Shown here one piece after another: positions 26,063 to 35,257 of a stretch of DNA of 64,000 nt. Origin of the DNA: Thermoguttaceae bacterium (GTDB taxonomy: Bacteria > Planctomycetota > Planctomycetia > Pirellulales > Thermoguttaceae); contig JAGBAA010000094.1 in the NCBI GenBank assembly GCA_017939795.1, positions 35,125-99,124 on the forward strand, read 5' to 3'. The position numbers were made by a program, and so were the translations under genes. How positions within the stretch are numbered: position 1 is the first letter of the stretch; every line of letters starts with the position of its first letter. The notes beneath the pieces were generated by a model. The model saw only the letters and a list, made by a program, of their open reading frames with translations, was not told the origin of the DNA and did not search any database.

Positions 26063-27214
26063 ATGAAAGAACTGCGAATTGGCCAGATCGGTACCGGATT
26101 TATGGGCCGGACCCACTCGAATGCGTATCTTCAGGTGCCTCATTTCTTCAAGACCGGATTTCAGCCCGTCCTCAAGTGCGTCTGCTCGCTGGATAAGACA
26201 CTCAAGGACTACGCGGATACGTGGGGCTACGAGTCGATGGAAACGGACTGGCGCAAGGTCGTGGAACGCGACGATATTGACCTGATCGACATCGTGGTCC
26301 CGAACAATCTGCACCACGACATCGTCATCGCTGCGGCGGAAGCCGGGAAAATGGTCGTTTGCGAGAAACCGCTTGCCATGAACATGAAAGAGGCGGAAGA
26401 GATGGTCGAAGCGGTCGAAAAAGCGGGGGTTGCGAACATGGTCTCATTCAACTACCGCCGTGTTCCGGCTGTTTCGCTGGCAAAACAGCTCATCGACGAA
26501 AACCGCATCGGCCGGCCGTTCCACTACAATGCGGTCTACAATCAGGATTACACGATCTCTACGAATGTGCCGATGGGCGGTGCGGCACTCTGGCGTCTTG
26601 ATTCCAAAGTCGCGGGTTCCGGCGTGACGGGCGACCTTCTGGCTCACTCGATCGACCTGGCAGAGTGGCTCAATGGTCCGATCGCCCGCGTGACGGCGAA
26701 AACCGAGATCTTCGTCAAGGAACGAATGCACGCCGAGACCGGCAAGATGGAAGCCGTCACCATCGATGATGCCTGTGCGTTCATCGCGGTCTTCGAAAAT
26801 GGGTCGTTCGGTACGTTCCACAGTACGCGCTATGCACGCGGACGCAAGAACCACAATACGTTTGAGCTGAACGGCGAAAACGGTGCCGTCTACTTCGATC
26901 TGGAGTGTCCGCACAGTCTTCAGTTCTTCCGCTACCGTGACCCGGAAACGGGAGAAAAGACCCCGGATCATGTCGTTGGATGGCAGAACATTCACGTCAC
27001 TAACTCCGAGCATCCGTACATGGGGAACTACTGGGTTCCCGGAACAACGATCGGCTACGAACACACGTTCATCAACAGTTTTGCCGACTTCCTCACTGCC
27101 GTGAATGAGGGACGCGACTACAAACCGGATATGCGGCAGGCGATGCGTACGCAGTACGTCTGCGACATGGTCCTCGAAAGCGCACGTACGGGACAGTGGA
27201 TCGATCTTCTCTAA
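26063..27214 (+). CDS. Gfo/Idh/MocA-family oxidoreductase (cytoplasmic)
   Basis: A 384-residue NAD(P)-dependent oxidoreductase of the Gfo/Idh/MocA family. The ATG at 26063 has AAAGGA upstream and gives [22 protein letters not shown], the typical opening; 60 further upstream codons are open but unrelated. It has the Rossmann motif GTGFMG, the EKP motif ([17 protein letters not shown]), [19 protein letters not shown] with the expected His/Asp, and a C-terminal [16 protein letters not shown]. Unlike the first such gene here it lacks a signal peptide. The sequence is close to inositol 2-dehydrogenase-like members, but substrate is not certain. Confidence 0.9.
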   Translation: MKELRIGQIGTGFMGRTHSNAYLQVPHFFKTGFQPVLKCVCSLDKTLKDYADTWGYESMETDWRKVVERDDIDLIDIVVPNNLHHDIVIAAAEAGKMVVCEKPLAMNMKEAEEMVEAVEKAGVANMVSFNYRRVPAVSLAKQLIDENRIGRPFHYNAVYNQDYTISTNVPMGGAALWRLDSKVAGSGVTGDLLAHSIDLAEWLNGPIARVTAKTEIFVKERMHAETGKMEAVTIDDACAFIAVFENGSFGTFHSTRYARGRKNHNTFELNGENGAVYFDLECPHSLQFFRYRDPETGEKTPDHVVGWQNIHVTNSEHPYMGNYWVPGTTIGYEHTFINSFADFLTAVNEGRDYKPDMRQAMRTQYVCDMVLESARTGQWIDLL

Positions 27215-27257
27215 GCAGACGCTGTTGAGGATCGGAATTTCGGCATTCCATGAGAAA

Positions 27258-27292
27258 ACAAAAGGAGCTGACGAAGGGGCAGCTCCTTTTGT
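27258..27292. terminator. Terminator after the oxidoreductase
   Basis: Thirteen perfect base pairs: arms 27258-27270 (ACAAAAGGAGCTG) and 27280-27292. The T-run lies inside the right arm. It should work in both directions. Confidence 0.8.
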
Positions 27293-27342
27293 TATGGACG
27301 TTCGTTTTGCCGCAAGCGGTCTCATGCACGGCGGCATTTTGT

Positions 27343-27373
27343 GAGAGGGAAACATTTGGGAAATGGTTTCCCT
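27343..27373. repeat. TGAGAGGGAAAC-type intergenic hairpin, copy 1
   Basis: AGGGAAACATTT pairs with AAATGGTTTCCCT with one bulge. A very similar hairpin lies at 39321-39356. Both are followed within 110-150 bases by AAAAGTTTT(T)GAAGG (inverted orientation here). A second dyad, 13 bp perfect, lies at 27450-27462 and 27500-27512, at the end of the convergent alcohol dehydrogenase gene. Confidence 0.5.
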
Positions 27374-27523
27374 GCCTTTAGCGCCAGTGACCAACGGGAA
27401 CGGGTTCGTGACTTCGCGCGGAAACGCCATCGCCCGCAGCGGCACGCAGCCTCCCTTCAAAACTTTTTGATGTTTCTGATTTTTTGATCGTTTGATTTTT
27501 TTTGAAGGGAGGGATCGCCCGTT

Positions 27524-28741
27524 TTACGCTTCAAACGGCGTGAGTGAGTCGGTGTAGATCTTCGCGATCAGTTCCGTTGCCGCTTCCACCGGTGAAACGG
27601 AAAGGAGGACCGGAAGGGAAGGGGTCGTCTGCGTCAGTTCGACCAGCTGAGCGATGCTTTCCTGCGTGAATCCCTCATCTGCAAGTTTCCGGTCCGCACC
27701 AACGCTGAAGAGCCATTTTTCGACGGCTTTCGCAGCAGTTTCCGCTTCGCACGGACACGCTTTCAGACCGGGGACCATGGGGGCGAGAATGTCCGCAAGA
27801 ACGGCTGCCCGTGCTGGGTAGATCGCATTCACGACCGCCGGAAGAAGCATCGCGAGTCCCAGGCCATGCGTCAGGTTTGGTTTCACGGCACTGAGCGGAT
27901 GTTCCAAAGCGTGCGTGAGATGCAGGAACCCATTATCGAACGAGATCCCGGCCAGCAGTGCAGCATACGCCAGATTGTAGCGTGCCGCGAGGTCTTTCGG
28001 ATCCGCCAGCGCGATCGGCAGATTTTTGTGGACCAGTGCGATGACTTCACGGGCCAGCGTGATGGCGAAAGGATTCGTGCAGGTGGTCGTGGCGGCTTCC
28101 ACAACGTGATTCACGGCATCGACGCTCGTGTAGAGAATGTGCTTCGGCGGCAGCGTCAGCATGAGTTCCGGGTCGTCGATGGCCCATTCCGGGTAAATGC
28201 ACTCATATGCGATCGCCGGTTTGTAGTTTTTGTCCGCAACGGATGCCACAGCAACGCGGTCGCACTCGGTTCCCGTTCCGTGCGTCAGGTTGATCGCGAC
28301 GATCGGGACGGCCTTTTCCGGCGTGAAACGATAGCAGTAGAGCGATTCACCCGTTTCGTTCGGGTACTCAAGCAGGATCGCGACGCTTTTCGCGACGTCG
28401 ATGGGGCTTCCGCCTCCGATGCCGATGAGTGCCTGAGCGCCGAAATCACGTGCGGCTTTCGTCGCTTCGTCGATAGAATCTGTCGTGGGATTGGGGATCA
28501 CGCCGTCAAAATGAACGTACGCAATACCGTTCTTTTCCAAAGCATCCACCGTTGGTTCCCATGCGCCGGAACCTTTGTACGCGCTTTTCGAGGTCAGGAT
28601 CATGACCTTTTCGATGCCGCGTTTTTTCAGTTCTGCCGCAATGTCGTTCATTTTCTGAATAGCACCGCAGCCGAAATAGACGAGGGAACGGGCTCGGATC
28701 TCCTGGATCGTGTGAATGTCGACGTAATTTTCAAACATCAT
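27524..28741 (-). CDS. Iron-containing alcohol dehydrogenase
   Basis: A 405-residue group III (Fe-type) alcohol dehydrogenase. It has the NAD-binding GIGGGSPIDVAKSVA, the GTGTECDRVAV segment, and metal-ligand regions IYPEWAIDDPEL, TSVDAVNHVVEA, HALEHPLSAVKPNLTHGLGL. The start at 28741 (ATGATG) has AGGAG upstream. These enzymes reduce or oxidise small alcohols or aldehydes in fermentation, for instance 1,3-propanediol, butanol or lactaldehyde; which one cannot be read here. It is followed by a dyad and convergent with the oxidoreductase gene. It lies 107 bases downstream of the secreted beta-helix gene on the same strand, so the two may be co-transcribed. Confidence 0.92.
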   Translation of the reverse strand: MMFENYVDIHTIQEIRARSLVYFGCGAIQKMNDIAAELKKRGIEKVMILTSKSAYKGSGAWEPTVDALEKNGIAYVHFDGVIPNPTTDSIDEATKAARDFGAQALIGIGGGSPIDVAKSVAILLEYPNETGESLYCYRFTPEKAVPIVAINLTHGTGTECDRVAVASVADKNYKPAIAYECIYPEWAIDDPELMLTLPPKHILYTSVDAVNHVVEAATTTCTNPFAITLAREVIALVHKNLPIALADPKDLAARYNLAYAALLAGISFDNGFLHLTHALEHPLSAVKPNLTHGLGLAMLLPAVVNAIYPARAAVLADILAPMVPGLKACPCEAETAAKAVEKWLFSVGADRKLADEGFTQESIAQLVELTQTTPSLPVLLSVSPVEAATELIAKIYTDSLTPFEA

Positions 28742-28848
28742 GTGAGTTTTTCTCCTGAAAAAGCAGGGTCTGGAAAAGAAAAGAAAATTTTAGCCTCTCC
28801 GTCCGCGTTTCCAGTTCCCCGCAGACGGAAAGGGGGGAAAATCGGAAA

Positions 28849-31536
28849 TCATTCCGTGAAATGGATCTCCACATTGTCGAGATCCAGAACGGCATCGACC
28901 TGACCAAGTGCCGCGAAAACGAATTCATTCATCGTCTTCCAACTCGGATCTGCGATCGGGACCATGAACGTTTCCGTCGGCTTGCCTGCCGGAGTCACTT
29001 TCAGCGTATAGTTTTCTCCGCGGTCAGGACCGACCGGGATGAGAATTTCAAAACGTGTCCAGGTGTTCGGCTCGAAGGTACTGGAAATCTCGGAGCAGCG
29101 GAATCCATCCGTACGGATCCGCAGCGGAACGGCGACCCGGTACGGAGTCGATTTGTCGCGAACTTCCACGAGCATTTCGGCTTTCTCGGACATTCGGACA
29201 TCAAAAGCGAGCCGGGCGATACCGTTGACGGTGTAGGTCATCCAATAGGAGAAGAACGGATCGAATGCGTTTTTCTGATCCGGCGTGTCGGTCATGCGGA
29301 GGAAATGATTTCCGTTTTCTTCCAGGATCTGATAGGAATCAGGTTTTCCAAAGGGATTTCGGACCTTCAAAAGCGGGGAACGGCGCGGGGTTTCAAAATC
29401 ATCGGAAACTTCAAGCGGCGGAGGTTCCGGTCCGTCCGGAGTCAGGACAAGCGGGGGAATGGACCAGTTCTGTGCCTCGGCAAGCCACTGCGGATCATCT
29501 TTCAAAAGCCCTGCGCGCGTGAAGTCGAACGGCTGGAATCCGATCTTTTCGAGAACGGGGCCGGAAGCCTCCGTGAATCGGAAATCTCCGCCCTGCGCGT
29601 CTGCAAAACAGGGATCCGCGATGATGCTGTCCGCGTCTTTTCCGAATTTGCGCCACTCTTCGATCGGTTTTTCATTGAACGTGACCCCTTTCTGTGTGTC
29701 GAAATTCCAGTAAACGTTCCGGTTTACCGCAGAGTAGGGATTTTCCCAGTTTCCGAGCAGCAGATGTTCGCCACGGGAGGAATCATAGAGGATGATGTTC
29801 TGTTCCAAAGTGAACGAAAGATGCGTTTCCGGTCGGGAACGCTTCAGCTGTTCCTCGCGGCTGAACGCAAAAATATTGTTCCGCACGATGTTTTCTTTTC
29901 CGTAGTGCTGATGGAAGTTCCCCGTGTGCGTTCGGTAGACCAGATTGTTTTCCATGACGATATTTGAGGAACCTTCATCCGTATAGAGGCCCCAGCCGCC
30001 GCGTCCGTACCGATTGTACGAGGCTACATCGTGGATCACGTTGTTCGAGACGGTCGTTCCGGGCGAGATCCCGAGACAGTAAACGCCCCCCATGTCGGAG
30101 AGGACGCCGTGCCCGATGTGGTGAATGTGGTTGAATTCGATCTGGTTTTCGACGGCGGCAGATTCACGGTATCCCCACACCCAGCCGACGGAGATCCCGG
30201 TGTAGAAGCCGTCAAGGATCTCGTTATGCAGGATCCTGTTTTTCGGGGAATGCCCGATCCATACGCCGATCCCGCCCGCATCGATGCGTCCGTAACCGCG
30301 GATGATGCAGTTCCGTACGGTGACTCCGGAGGTCAGATTTTGCGGAGAAAGATCCGTTCCATGCCCGGCACCAATGCGCACACCGCCGGCTCCGAGGTCT
30401 TCCATGAGGCACTTTTCGACGCGGCACGCACGGCATCCCTGGTGGAAATGGAAGGCATAGCCGCCAATATTCCGCACGATACAGGACTCAAATGTCAGGG
30501 CTTCCGCATGATCCGCGAGGATCGAGATCGGTGAACTCACCGCGGACTGGCCGTCGGAGAGTCCCTGCGGCGGAAGATTCCACGTATCGCACTCAAAAAT
30601 CAGGTTCCGGAAAGTCATTTCGCGGACTTTTCCGGCATTCTGTATTTTATCCGCATTTTGCGTTTCTCCGGCAGACGGAGTTCCCTCAAATTTCAGAAAA
30701 CCGCATTCCGGGAATGTTTTCGGACCAGCAGGAGCGAAGATGCGGACATTTTCGGGCGTTTCGCCTTCGCGCGGAATGTAGAGGCACGTACCGTCGCGCT
30801 TCAGCAGAAATTCTCCCGGCTGGTCGAGTGCCGACTCCAGACCCTCGACATGGTAGCGGAGGTTCGTTCCCCAGTAGTCCAGTTTCCAGCGCGGACCGCC
30901 GGTCAGCGTGACCTGGTTTTTGGCGGGATCGACTGCCGCGACACGGTGAAGCGATGATTCCCAGGAATGGTAGAATTTGATCTTCACGTCATTCAGAGAC
31001 GCATTCTGCGCCGCTTCTGCCCAAAGTGCCTTCTGCTCGTCGCGTGCCGTGAATTTGGTGAGCGGCTCGTCCTGGTCGGCTTCCAAAATGTAGAAGTACC
31101 GCCGCCCGTCCGGAACGTCCGCATTCGGCGAGCGCGCCGGAACCGCACGTTTCCCGTTCACGAAAAGGGATTCAAACCAGAATGTTCCGTCTTTTACGGC
31201 TTCGATCTGCGTCGAGAACCATCCATTCTGCAGAACTTTCCATCCGGAGATCCGGATCCCGCGGGTGAAGGTCGGTTTTCGGTTCGGGTCTTGAGCTTCG
31301 TAGTGCGTAAAAGAATCTTCCTGCGAGAAAACGACCGGCTCGCTTAGGAAATACTCCCCCGGTGCGATCCGGACTGTTGCGGTCTTTCCGGGGTTTGCTG
31401 AGTGCCAGACTCGGACTGCGTCACGGACTTCTGTCAGCAGCTGGCCCGGCTTCATCTCAAAATTCTGGGCAAACAAAACACTGCCTGAGAGCAGAAAAAT
31501 CAGGAAAGGCAGGAATTTTTTCATCGTTTTTCTCAT
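28849..31536 (-). CDS. Secreted right-handed beta-helix protein, probable glycan-active
   Basis: An 895-residue exported protein. A signal peptide (MKKFLPFLIFLLSGSVLFAQ) starts at the first or fifth codon; I give the first ATG at 31536, but 31524 is equally possible. Residues about 30-640 follow the parallel beta-helix pattern, with an early edge strand (VRIAPGEYFLSEPVVFSQ) and repeated turns such as VRNCIIRGYGRIDAGGIGVWIGHSPKNRILHNEI and VSNNVIHDVASYNRYGRGGWGLYTDEGSSN (two examples, each longer in full). The last 200 residues look like a beta-sandwich carbohydrate-binding domain. This pattern is seen in secreted glycosidase or lyase-like families, but no catalytic residue is certain. It has its own strong promoter. 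Confidence 0.75.
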   Translation of the reverse strand: MRKTMKKFLPFLIFLLSGSVLFAQNFEMKPGQLLTEVRDAVRVWHSANPGKTATVRIAPGEYFLSEPVVFSQEDSFTHYEAQDPNRKPTFTRGIRISGWKVLQNGWFSTQIEAVKDGTFWFESLFVNGKRAVPARSPNADVPDGRRYFYILEADQDEPLTKFTARDEQKALWAEAAQNASLNDVKIKFYHSWESSLHRVAAVDPAKNQVTLTGGPRWKLDYWGTNLRYHVEGLESALDQPGEFLLKRDGTCLYIPREGETPENVRIFAPAGPKTFPECGFLKFEGTPSAGETQNADKIQNAGKVREMTFRNLIFECDTWNLPPQGLSDGQSAVSSPISILADHAEALTFESCIVRNIGGYAFHFHQGCRACRVEKCLMEDLGAGGVRIGAGHGTDLSPQNLTSGVTVRNCIIRGYGRIDAGGIGVWIGHSPKNRILHNEILDGFYTGISVGWVWGYRESAAVENQIEFNHIHHIGHGVLSDMGGVYCLGISPGTTVSNNVIHDVASYNRYGRGGWGLYTDEGSSNIVMENNLVYRTHTGNFHQHYGKENIVRNNIFAFSREEQLKRSRPETHLSFTLEQNIILYDSSRGEHLLLGNWENPYSAVNRNVYWNFDTQKGVTFNEKPIEEWRKFGKDADSIIADPCFADAQGGDFRFTEASGPVLEKIGFQPFDFTRAGLLKDDPQWLAEAQNWSIPPLVLTPDGPEPPPLEVSDDFETPRRSPLLKVRNPFGKPDSYQILEENGNHFLRMTDTPDQKNAFDPFFSYWMTYTVNGIARLAFDVRMSEKAEMLVEVRDKSTPYRVAVPLRIRTDGFRCSEISSTFEPNTWTRFEILIPVGPDRGENYTLKVTPAGKPTETFMVPIADPSWKTMNEFVFAALGQVDAVLDLDNVEIHFTE

Positions 31537-31578
31537 CGTTATCTTTCGGGTCGGTGATCAAAATGGGATCTTTCTTTC

Positions 31579-31607
31579 ATTTTACCCGCGGAGTACCCGG
31601 ATGTCAA
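31579..31607 (-). promoter_or_regulatory. Promoter of the beta-helix gene
   Basis: On the minus strand TTGACA (31602-31607), 17 bp, TAAAAT (31579-31584), with five C three bases upstream of the -35. Confidence 0.7.
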
Positions 31608-31754
31608 GCAGGGGGAACGTAAATTTCAGAAAATTATGGAGCGTGGATCCGGATGGAGAATTCCAAATCCGCAATTGGGGTACCTCAATGAGAAAAGAGT
31701 GTATTTGAACGGTCGGCAGAATTTTTCTTTTTATCCTTTCTTTTAAGAAGACCC

Positions 31755-31783
31755 TTGACTTTTCCGTGCATTTGGAGTATACT
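31755..31783 (+). promoter_or_regulatory. Promoter of the Sel1-repeat gene
   Basis: TTGACT (31755-31760), 17 bp, TATACT (31778-31783), about 115 bases before the start. Confidence 0.7.
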
Positions 31784-31899
31784 GGGGACCGTATTTAATG
31801 TTTCGGGAGCGTACTGGAGAATCTGAGCGCATCATGGTCCGGGATTCAGAGAAAAGCAGAATGGGGATGAAATTTTCCTAAAACAGGAGAGACAGAAAA

Positions 31900-33759
31900 A
31901 TGAAAAAAAAGATCGGACGGCGAATGGAGTTTCGGCAAATGGATCTTTATGGAATTCTTTTCGCTGGTTTTCTTCTGGCTGCGGGAGTTCTTTCTGTACT
32001 GAGTTTCGGAACTGCCTGTTTCGCGCAGTCTTCCGCAGGTGAGAGAAGTTCAGGAGTTCCTTCTCCGGCACAGACGAACAAACCGGCAAACGAAACAGAA
32101 CCCGGACTGGATCTTGCCCCTCTGGAAAAACGTGCCTCCGAGGGTGCCGCCGATGCACAGGCTGCACTGGGGATCCTTTATGTTGCGGGTCGGGAAGTCG
32201 AACGCGACACACGGAAAGGCTTCGAGTGGCTTGAGAGATCGGCGAAGCAGAAAGATCCGCGGGGTACGTACTATTTTGCGCTCTGTTTTCTTGACGGACT
32301 CGGCACCCCAAAGAACGAAAAACGGGGAGTCGAACTGCTTGAAGAAGCCATCCAGCTCCGCTATGTTCCGGCGCAAATGTTTCTTGGAAAAAGTCTGCTT
32401 TGGGGACGTCATGGACTGAAAAAAGACACCCAAAGAGCCATTGAGCTGCTCACAGCCGCGGCGTTCGCTGAGGATCCGGAAGCCCAGTTCCTGCTTGGGA
32501 CTGCGTACTCTGGCACAGAAAAAAGTATTCCGGCAAACCGTCAGCGGCAGATGAAGTGGCTGACGCTTTCCGCGGCGCACGGTTTTATTCCGGCACAGGT
32601 CGCCCTTGGGGAAGAATATCTGAAGACCGGGAATGAATTTTGGGCTAAAGAGTGGCTTGAAGAAGCGGAAGATGCTGGAAGTGCGGAAGCTGCGAATCTT
32701 CTGGGACTCCAGGATCTCCTTGGATGGCCGTCTGGGATACAGGATCTGGATTCCGCTCAAAAACGGCTTTGGAAAGCCGCGGAAGCCGGGATCCCGGAAG
32801 CGCAGTTCGTCCTCGGAACGCTGGAGCGTGAACTCGGAAATGAAACCGCGTCGGCATACTGGTATCAGCGCGCGGCACTTCAGGGGCACGAGGAATCGAA
32901 GAAGGAACTCCGAAAGACGAAAGTATCTGCGGATTCTGCAGCACGGATCGGTTTCGCTTTTCTGCATGGACTCGGTGGTGTGCAGGATCTGAAGACCGCA
33001 CGATCCTGGATGGAAAAAAGTTTTGGATCCGGAGATCTGACCCACGCCTTCGTTCTGCAATTCTTCGTAGAGAGCGGCATCGGCGGGGAAAAAAAGCCGG
33101 AACAGGCAGTAGAGATCCTGAAAAAAGGAGCGGAAGACGGAGATCCTCGATCTATTTATGAGCTGGCGTTTCGTCATTGCATTGGGAACGGTGTGCCGCA
33201 GGACTTTAAAAAAGCCCTCGCGCTCATTGAACAGGCGGAAACAAAACGGATTTTTGATGCGAGAATACTGACTGTTCGCGGACTTTGCGCGTTTTGGGGA
33301 GTCGGGATGAAACGCGATCGGGATCTGGCCTTCACGCTGTTTCAGAGAGCCGCGGCAGCGGGAAATGAACTGGCGAATGCCTGTGTGCATTTCCTCACGA
33401 TCCATCCGATTCCGGAAGAAGTCGTTGAACCGGCAGAGATTTTGGTGCGGATCCGGAAAGAAGCAGAGGCGGGAAGTGCCTGTGCACAGTATCTGATGGG
33501 AGAGATCCTGATGCGCGGCTGGCGCATGAAGAAAGATGAAAGACAGGCTGTCGAATGGTTCCGGAAAGCAGCAGAACAGGGAAACGCTTCCGCGCAGGTC
33601 ACGCTTTCTTTTTTGACCGACTTGGGGATCGGAACGCTGCGCGATTCGGGAAAAGCAGAAAAATGGCTTCGTTTGGCCTCTGAAAAGGGGAATCCTGCGG
33701 CACAAAATATCCTGAGACTGCGCCAGATCCCGCTCGTCGATTTTCTCGCACCGCGCTGA
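31900..33759 (+). CDS. Secreted Sel1-repeat protein
   Basis: A 619-residue protein. A long N-terminal signal (hydrophobic about residues 15-42, ending CFAQ) is followed by a dozen or so Sel1-like (TPR-type) repeats, each with the pattern AxxxLGxxYxxGxGxxxDxxKAxxWxxxAAxxG. Examples are AQAALGILYVAGREVERD, AQYLMGEILMRGWRMKKD and AQVTLSFLTDLGIGTLRD. Such solenoids mediate protein contacts and occur in envelope stress or secretion pathways; no enzyme domain is present. AGGAG lies 11 bases upstream of the ATG at 31900. Some central units are irregular in spacing. The next gene (dus) follows after 82 bases on the same strand. Confidence 0.88.
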   Translation: MKKKIGRRMEFRQMDLYGILFAGFLLAAGVLSVLSFGTACFAQSSAGERSSGVPSPAQTNKPANETEPGLDLAPLEKRASEGAADAQAALGILYVAGREVERDTRKGFEWLERSAKQKDPRGTYYFALCFLDGLGTPKNEKRGVELLEEAIQLRYVPAQMFLGKSLLWGRHGLKKDTQRAIELLTAAAFAEDPEAQFLLGTAYSGTEKSIPANRQRQMKWLTLSAAHGFIPAQVALGEEYLKTGNEFWAKEWLEEAEDAGSAEAANLLGLQDLLGWPSGIQDLDSAQKRLWKAAEAGIPEAQFVLGTLERELGNETASAYWYQRAALQGHEESKKELRKTKVSADSAARIGFAFLHGLGGVQDLKTARSWMEKSFGSGDLTHAFVLQFFVESGIGGEKKPEQAVEILKKGAEDGDPRSIYELAFRHCIGNGVPQDFKKALALIEQAETKRIFDARILTVRGLCAFWGVGMKRDRDLAFTLFQRAAAAGNELANACVHFLTIHPIPEEVVEPAEILVRIRKEAEAGSACAQYLMGEILMRGWRMKKDERQAVEWFRKAAEQGNASAQVTLSFLTDLGIGTLRDSGKAEKWLRLASEKGNPAAQNILRLRQIPLVDFLAPR

Positions 33760-33841
33760 TCCCCCATTTTCGCACGTACACTTTGCCGGGAATAGACTCT
33801 CGCAGACGTTTCCGGCTTTTCCTTCAAGAAAGGTTTTCGAA

Positions 33842-35038
33842 ATGCTCAAGATCGGTTCCCTGCGTCTTCAGTCTCCGTTCCTTCAGGCTCCGATGGCCGG
33901 ATTTTCCAATGATGCCTGGCGCAGGATCCTGCTGAAATTCGGCGGCGTGGGACTTTTGGCGTCGGAGATGATGCATGCACGCGGGTCACTTGAAATGGAA
34001 CGGCGGCGTAAAACGCTGCACGGACGCCTTTTCGGACTGCCTCTGCGGGAAAAAGGAGATCGGAGTGCAGACGGAACGCAGAATTCTGATGGAACGCAGA
34101 ACACGGAAGATCCTCTGCGCCGTTTTGCGCAAAATGGAAATTCCAGGAACCGTACGTTCGGGAAAGATGCGGCACAGAATCCATTTCGTGAGGCCGGAGT
34201 CCCGCTTTCGGTCCAAATCTGGGATAATCAGCCGGAACCGATGGCTGAATTTGCGGAAAAGCTGATCCGCGAATACGACATTCAGACGATCGATCTGAAT
34301 TTTGGATGCCCGGCGGCAGACGTCGTGCAGAAGGCGCACTGCGGGTCCTGGCTGCTTCAATTTCCTGAAAAGGTCGGCGAGCTTGCAGAGGCGGTCGTTC
34401 AGGCATCTGCGCGTGCTTCCAAAGCTCTGGGACTTTCCGCGCCGGTCCCAGTGACGGCGAAAATGCGGCTTGGGTATTCCGCGGAGAAGCTCACGCATCT
34501 GGAAGTGGCGCGCACGCTGGAATCGGTTGGCGTCTCTGCCGTCACGGTCCACGGACGCACGACGCGCCAGATGTACTCCGGAACGGCAGACTGGGAGAAG
34601 ATAGCCGAGGTCAAGGCCGTACTTTCCATCCCGGTCATCGGAAACGGCGACATTCGGACGGCACCGCAGGCACTCGACGCACTGAAAACATACGGTGTGG
34701 ACGGCGTCATGATCGGACGAACGGCCCTTAATGAACCATGGATCTTCCGGCAGGCTTTCGCGCTGTTCTCCGGGATCTCCGAGTCCGAGGCACTTCACCG
34801 TCCCGGACCGGAATTTCAGCGGGATCTGCTTCTCGAACATTTCAACGTCCTGCTCGAGCAGCATGAAGAGGCGGAAGCCGTCATGCTGATGCGGAAATTT
34901 GCGCCGTGCTATGGCGTCGGCATGAAAAATGCGAGACAGTTTCGCGTGCGCGTCGTTCAGACACGGACTGCCGAGGAATTCCGTGCTGCCGTCCGTGAAT
35001 TCTTTCCCTCCGAAACACTTTCCATCGATGGGATCTGA
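33842..35038 (+). CDS. dusB: tRNA-dihydrouridine synthase (DusB-like) with an insertion
   Basis: A flavoenzyme that reduces uridine to dihydrouridine in the tRNA D-loop. The 398 residues include an N-terminal LQAPMAGFSNDAWRR (usual LAPMAGxTDxxFR), TIDLNFGCPAADVVQKAHCGS with the nearby Cys, GVSAVTVHGRTTRQMYSG, and IGNGDIRTAPQALDAL with the FMN phosphate-binding VDGVMIGRTAL. Residues about 64-117 form a low-complexity, polar insertion (contains SADGTQNSDGTQNTED) where other Dus proteins have a short loop; this explains the extra length over the usual 320-340. AAGAAAGG lies upstream of the ATG. The insertion is in frame and the catalytic parts are intact. Confidence 0.9.
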   Translation: MLKIGSLRLQSPFLQAPMAGFSNDAWRRILLKFGGVGLLASEMMHARGSLEMERRRKTLHGRLFGLPLREKGDRSADGTQNSDGTQNTEDPLRRFAQNGNSRNRTFGKDAAQNPFREAGVPLSVQIWDNQPEPMAEFAEKLIREYDIQTIDLNFGCPAADVVQKAHCGSWLLQFPEKVGELAEAVVQASARASKALGLSAPVPVTAKMRLGYSAEKLTHLEVARTLESVGVSAVTVHGRTTRQMYSGTADWEKIAEVKAVLSIPVIGNGDIRTAPQALDALKTYGVDGVMIGRTALNEPWIFRQAFALFSGISESEALHRPGPEFQRDLLLEHFNVLLEQHEEAEAVMLMRKFAPCYGVGMKNARQFRVRVVQTRTAEEFRAAVREFFPSETLSIDGI

Positions 35039-35156
35039 ATTTTCTGCTTCATCCAGCACATGCGTCCCGGTTCGATCACGAGACCATTGAAAAATACGGA
35101 ATCCACTGAGATGAAAGGACATGAACATTTCTTGATGCGAAATTCACAAAAAAAAA

Positions 35157-35210
35157 CGAAAAAACACGAAGCGAGATTTTAAAAATTTTTAAATCACGTC
35201 GTGTTTTTCG
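35157..35210. terminator. Bidirectional terminator between dus and the POT transporter
   Basis: Arms CGAAAAAACACGA (35157-35169) and TCGTGTTTTTCG (35199-35210) pair with one bulge around an AT-rich loop; T-runs exist on both strands. Confidence 0.65.
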
Positions 35211-35257
35211 TCTCTTTTTGAGATTTTGTACTGAAAATCATCAGGAGATCACGGGAA

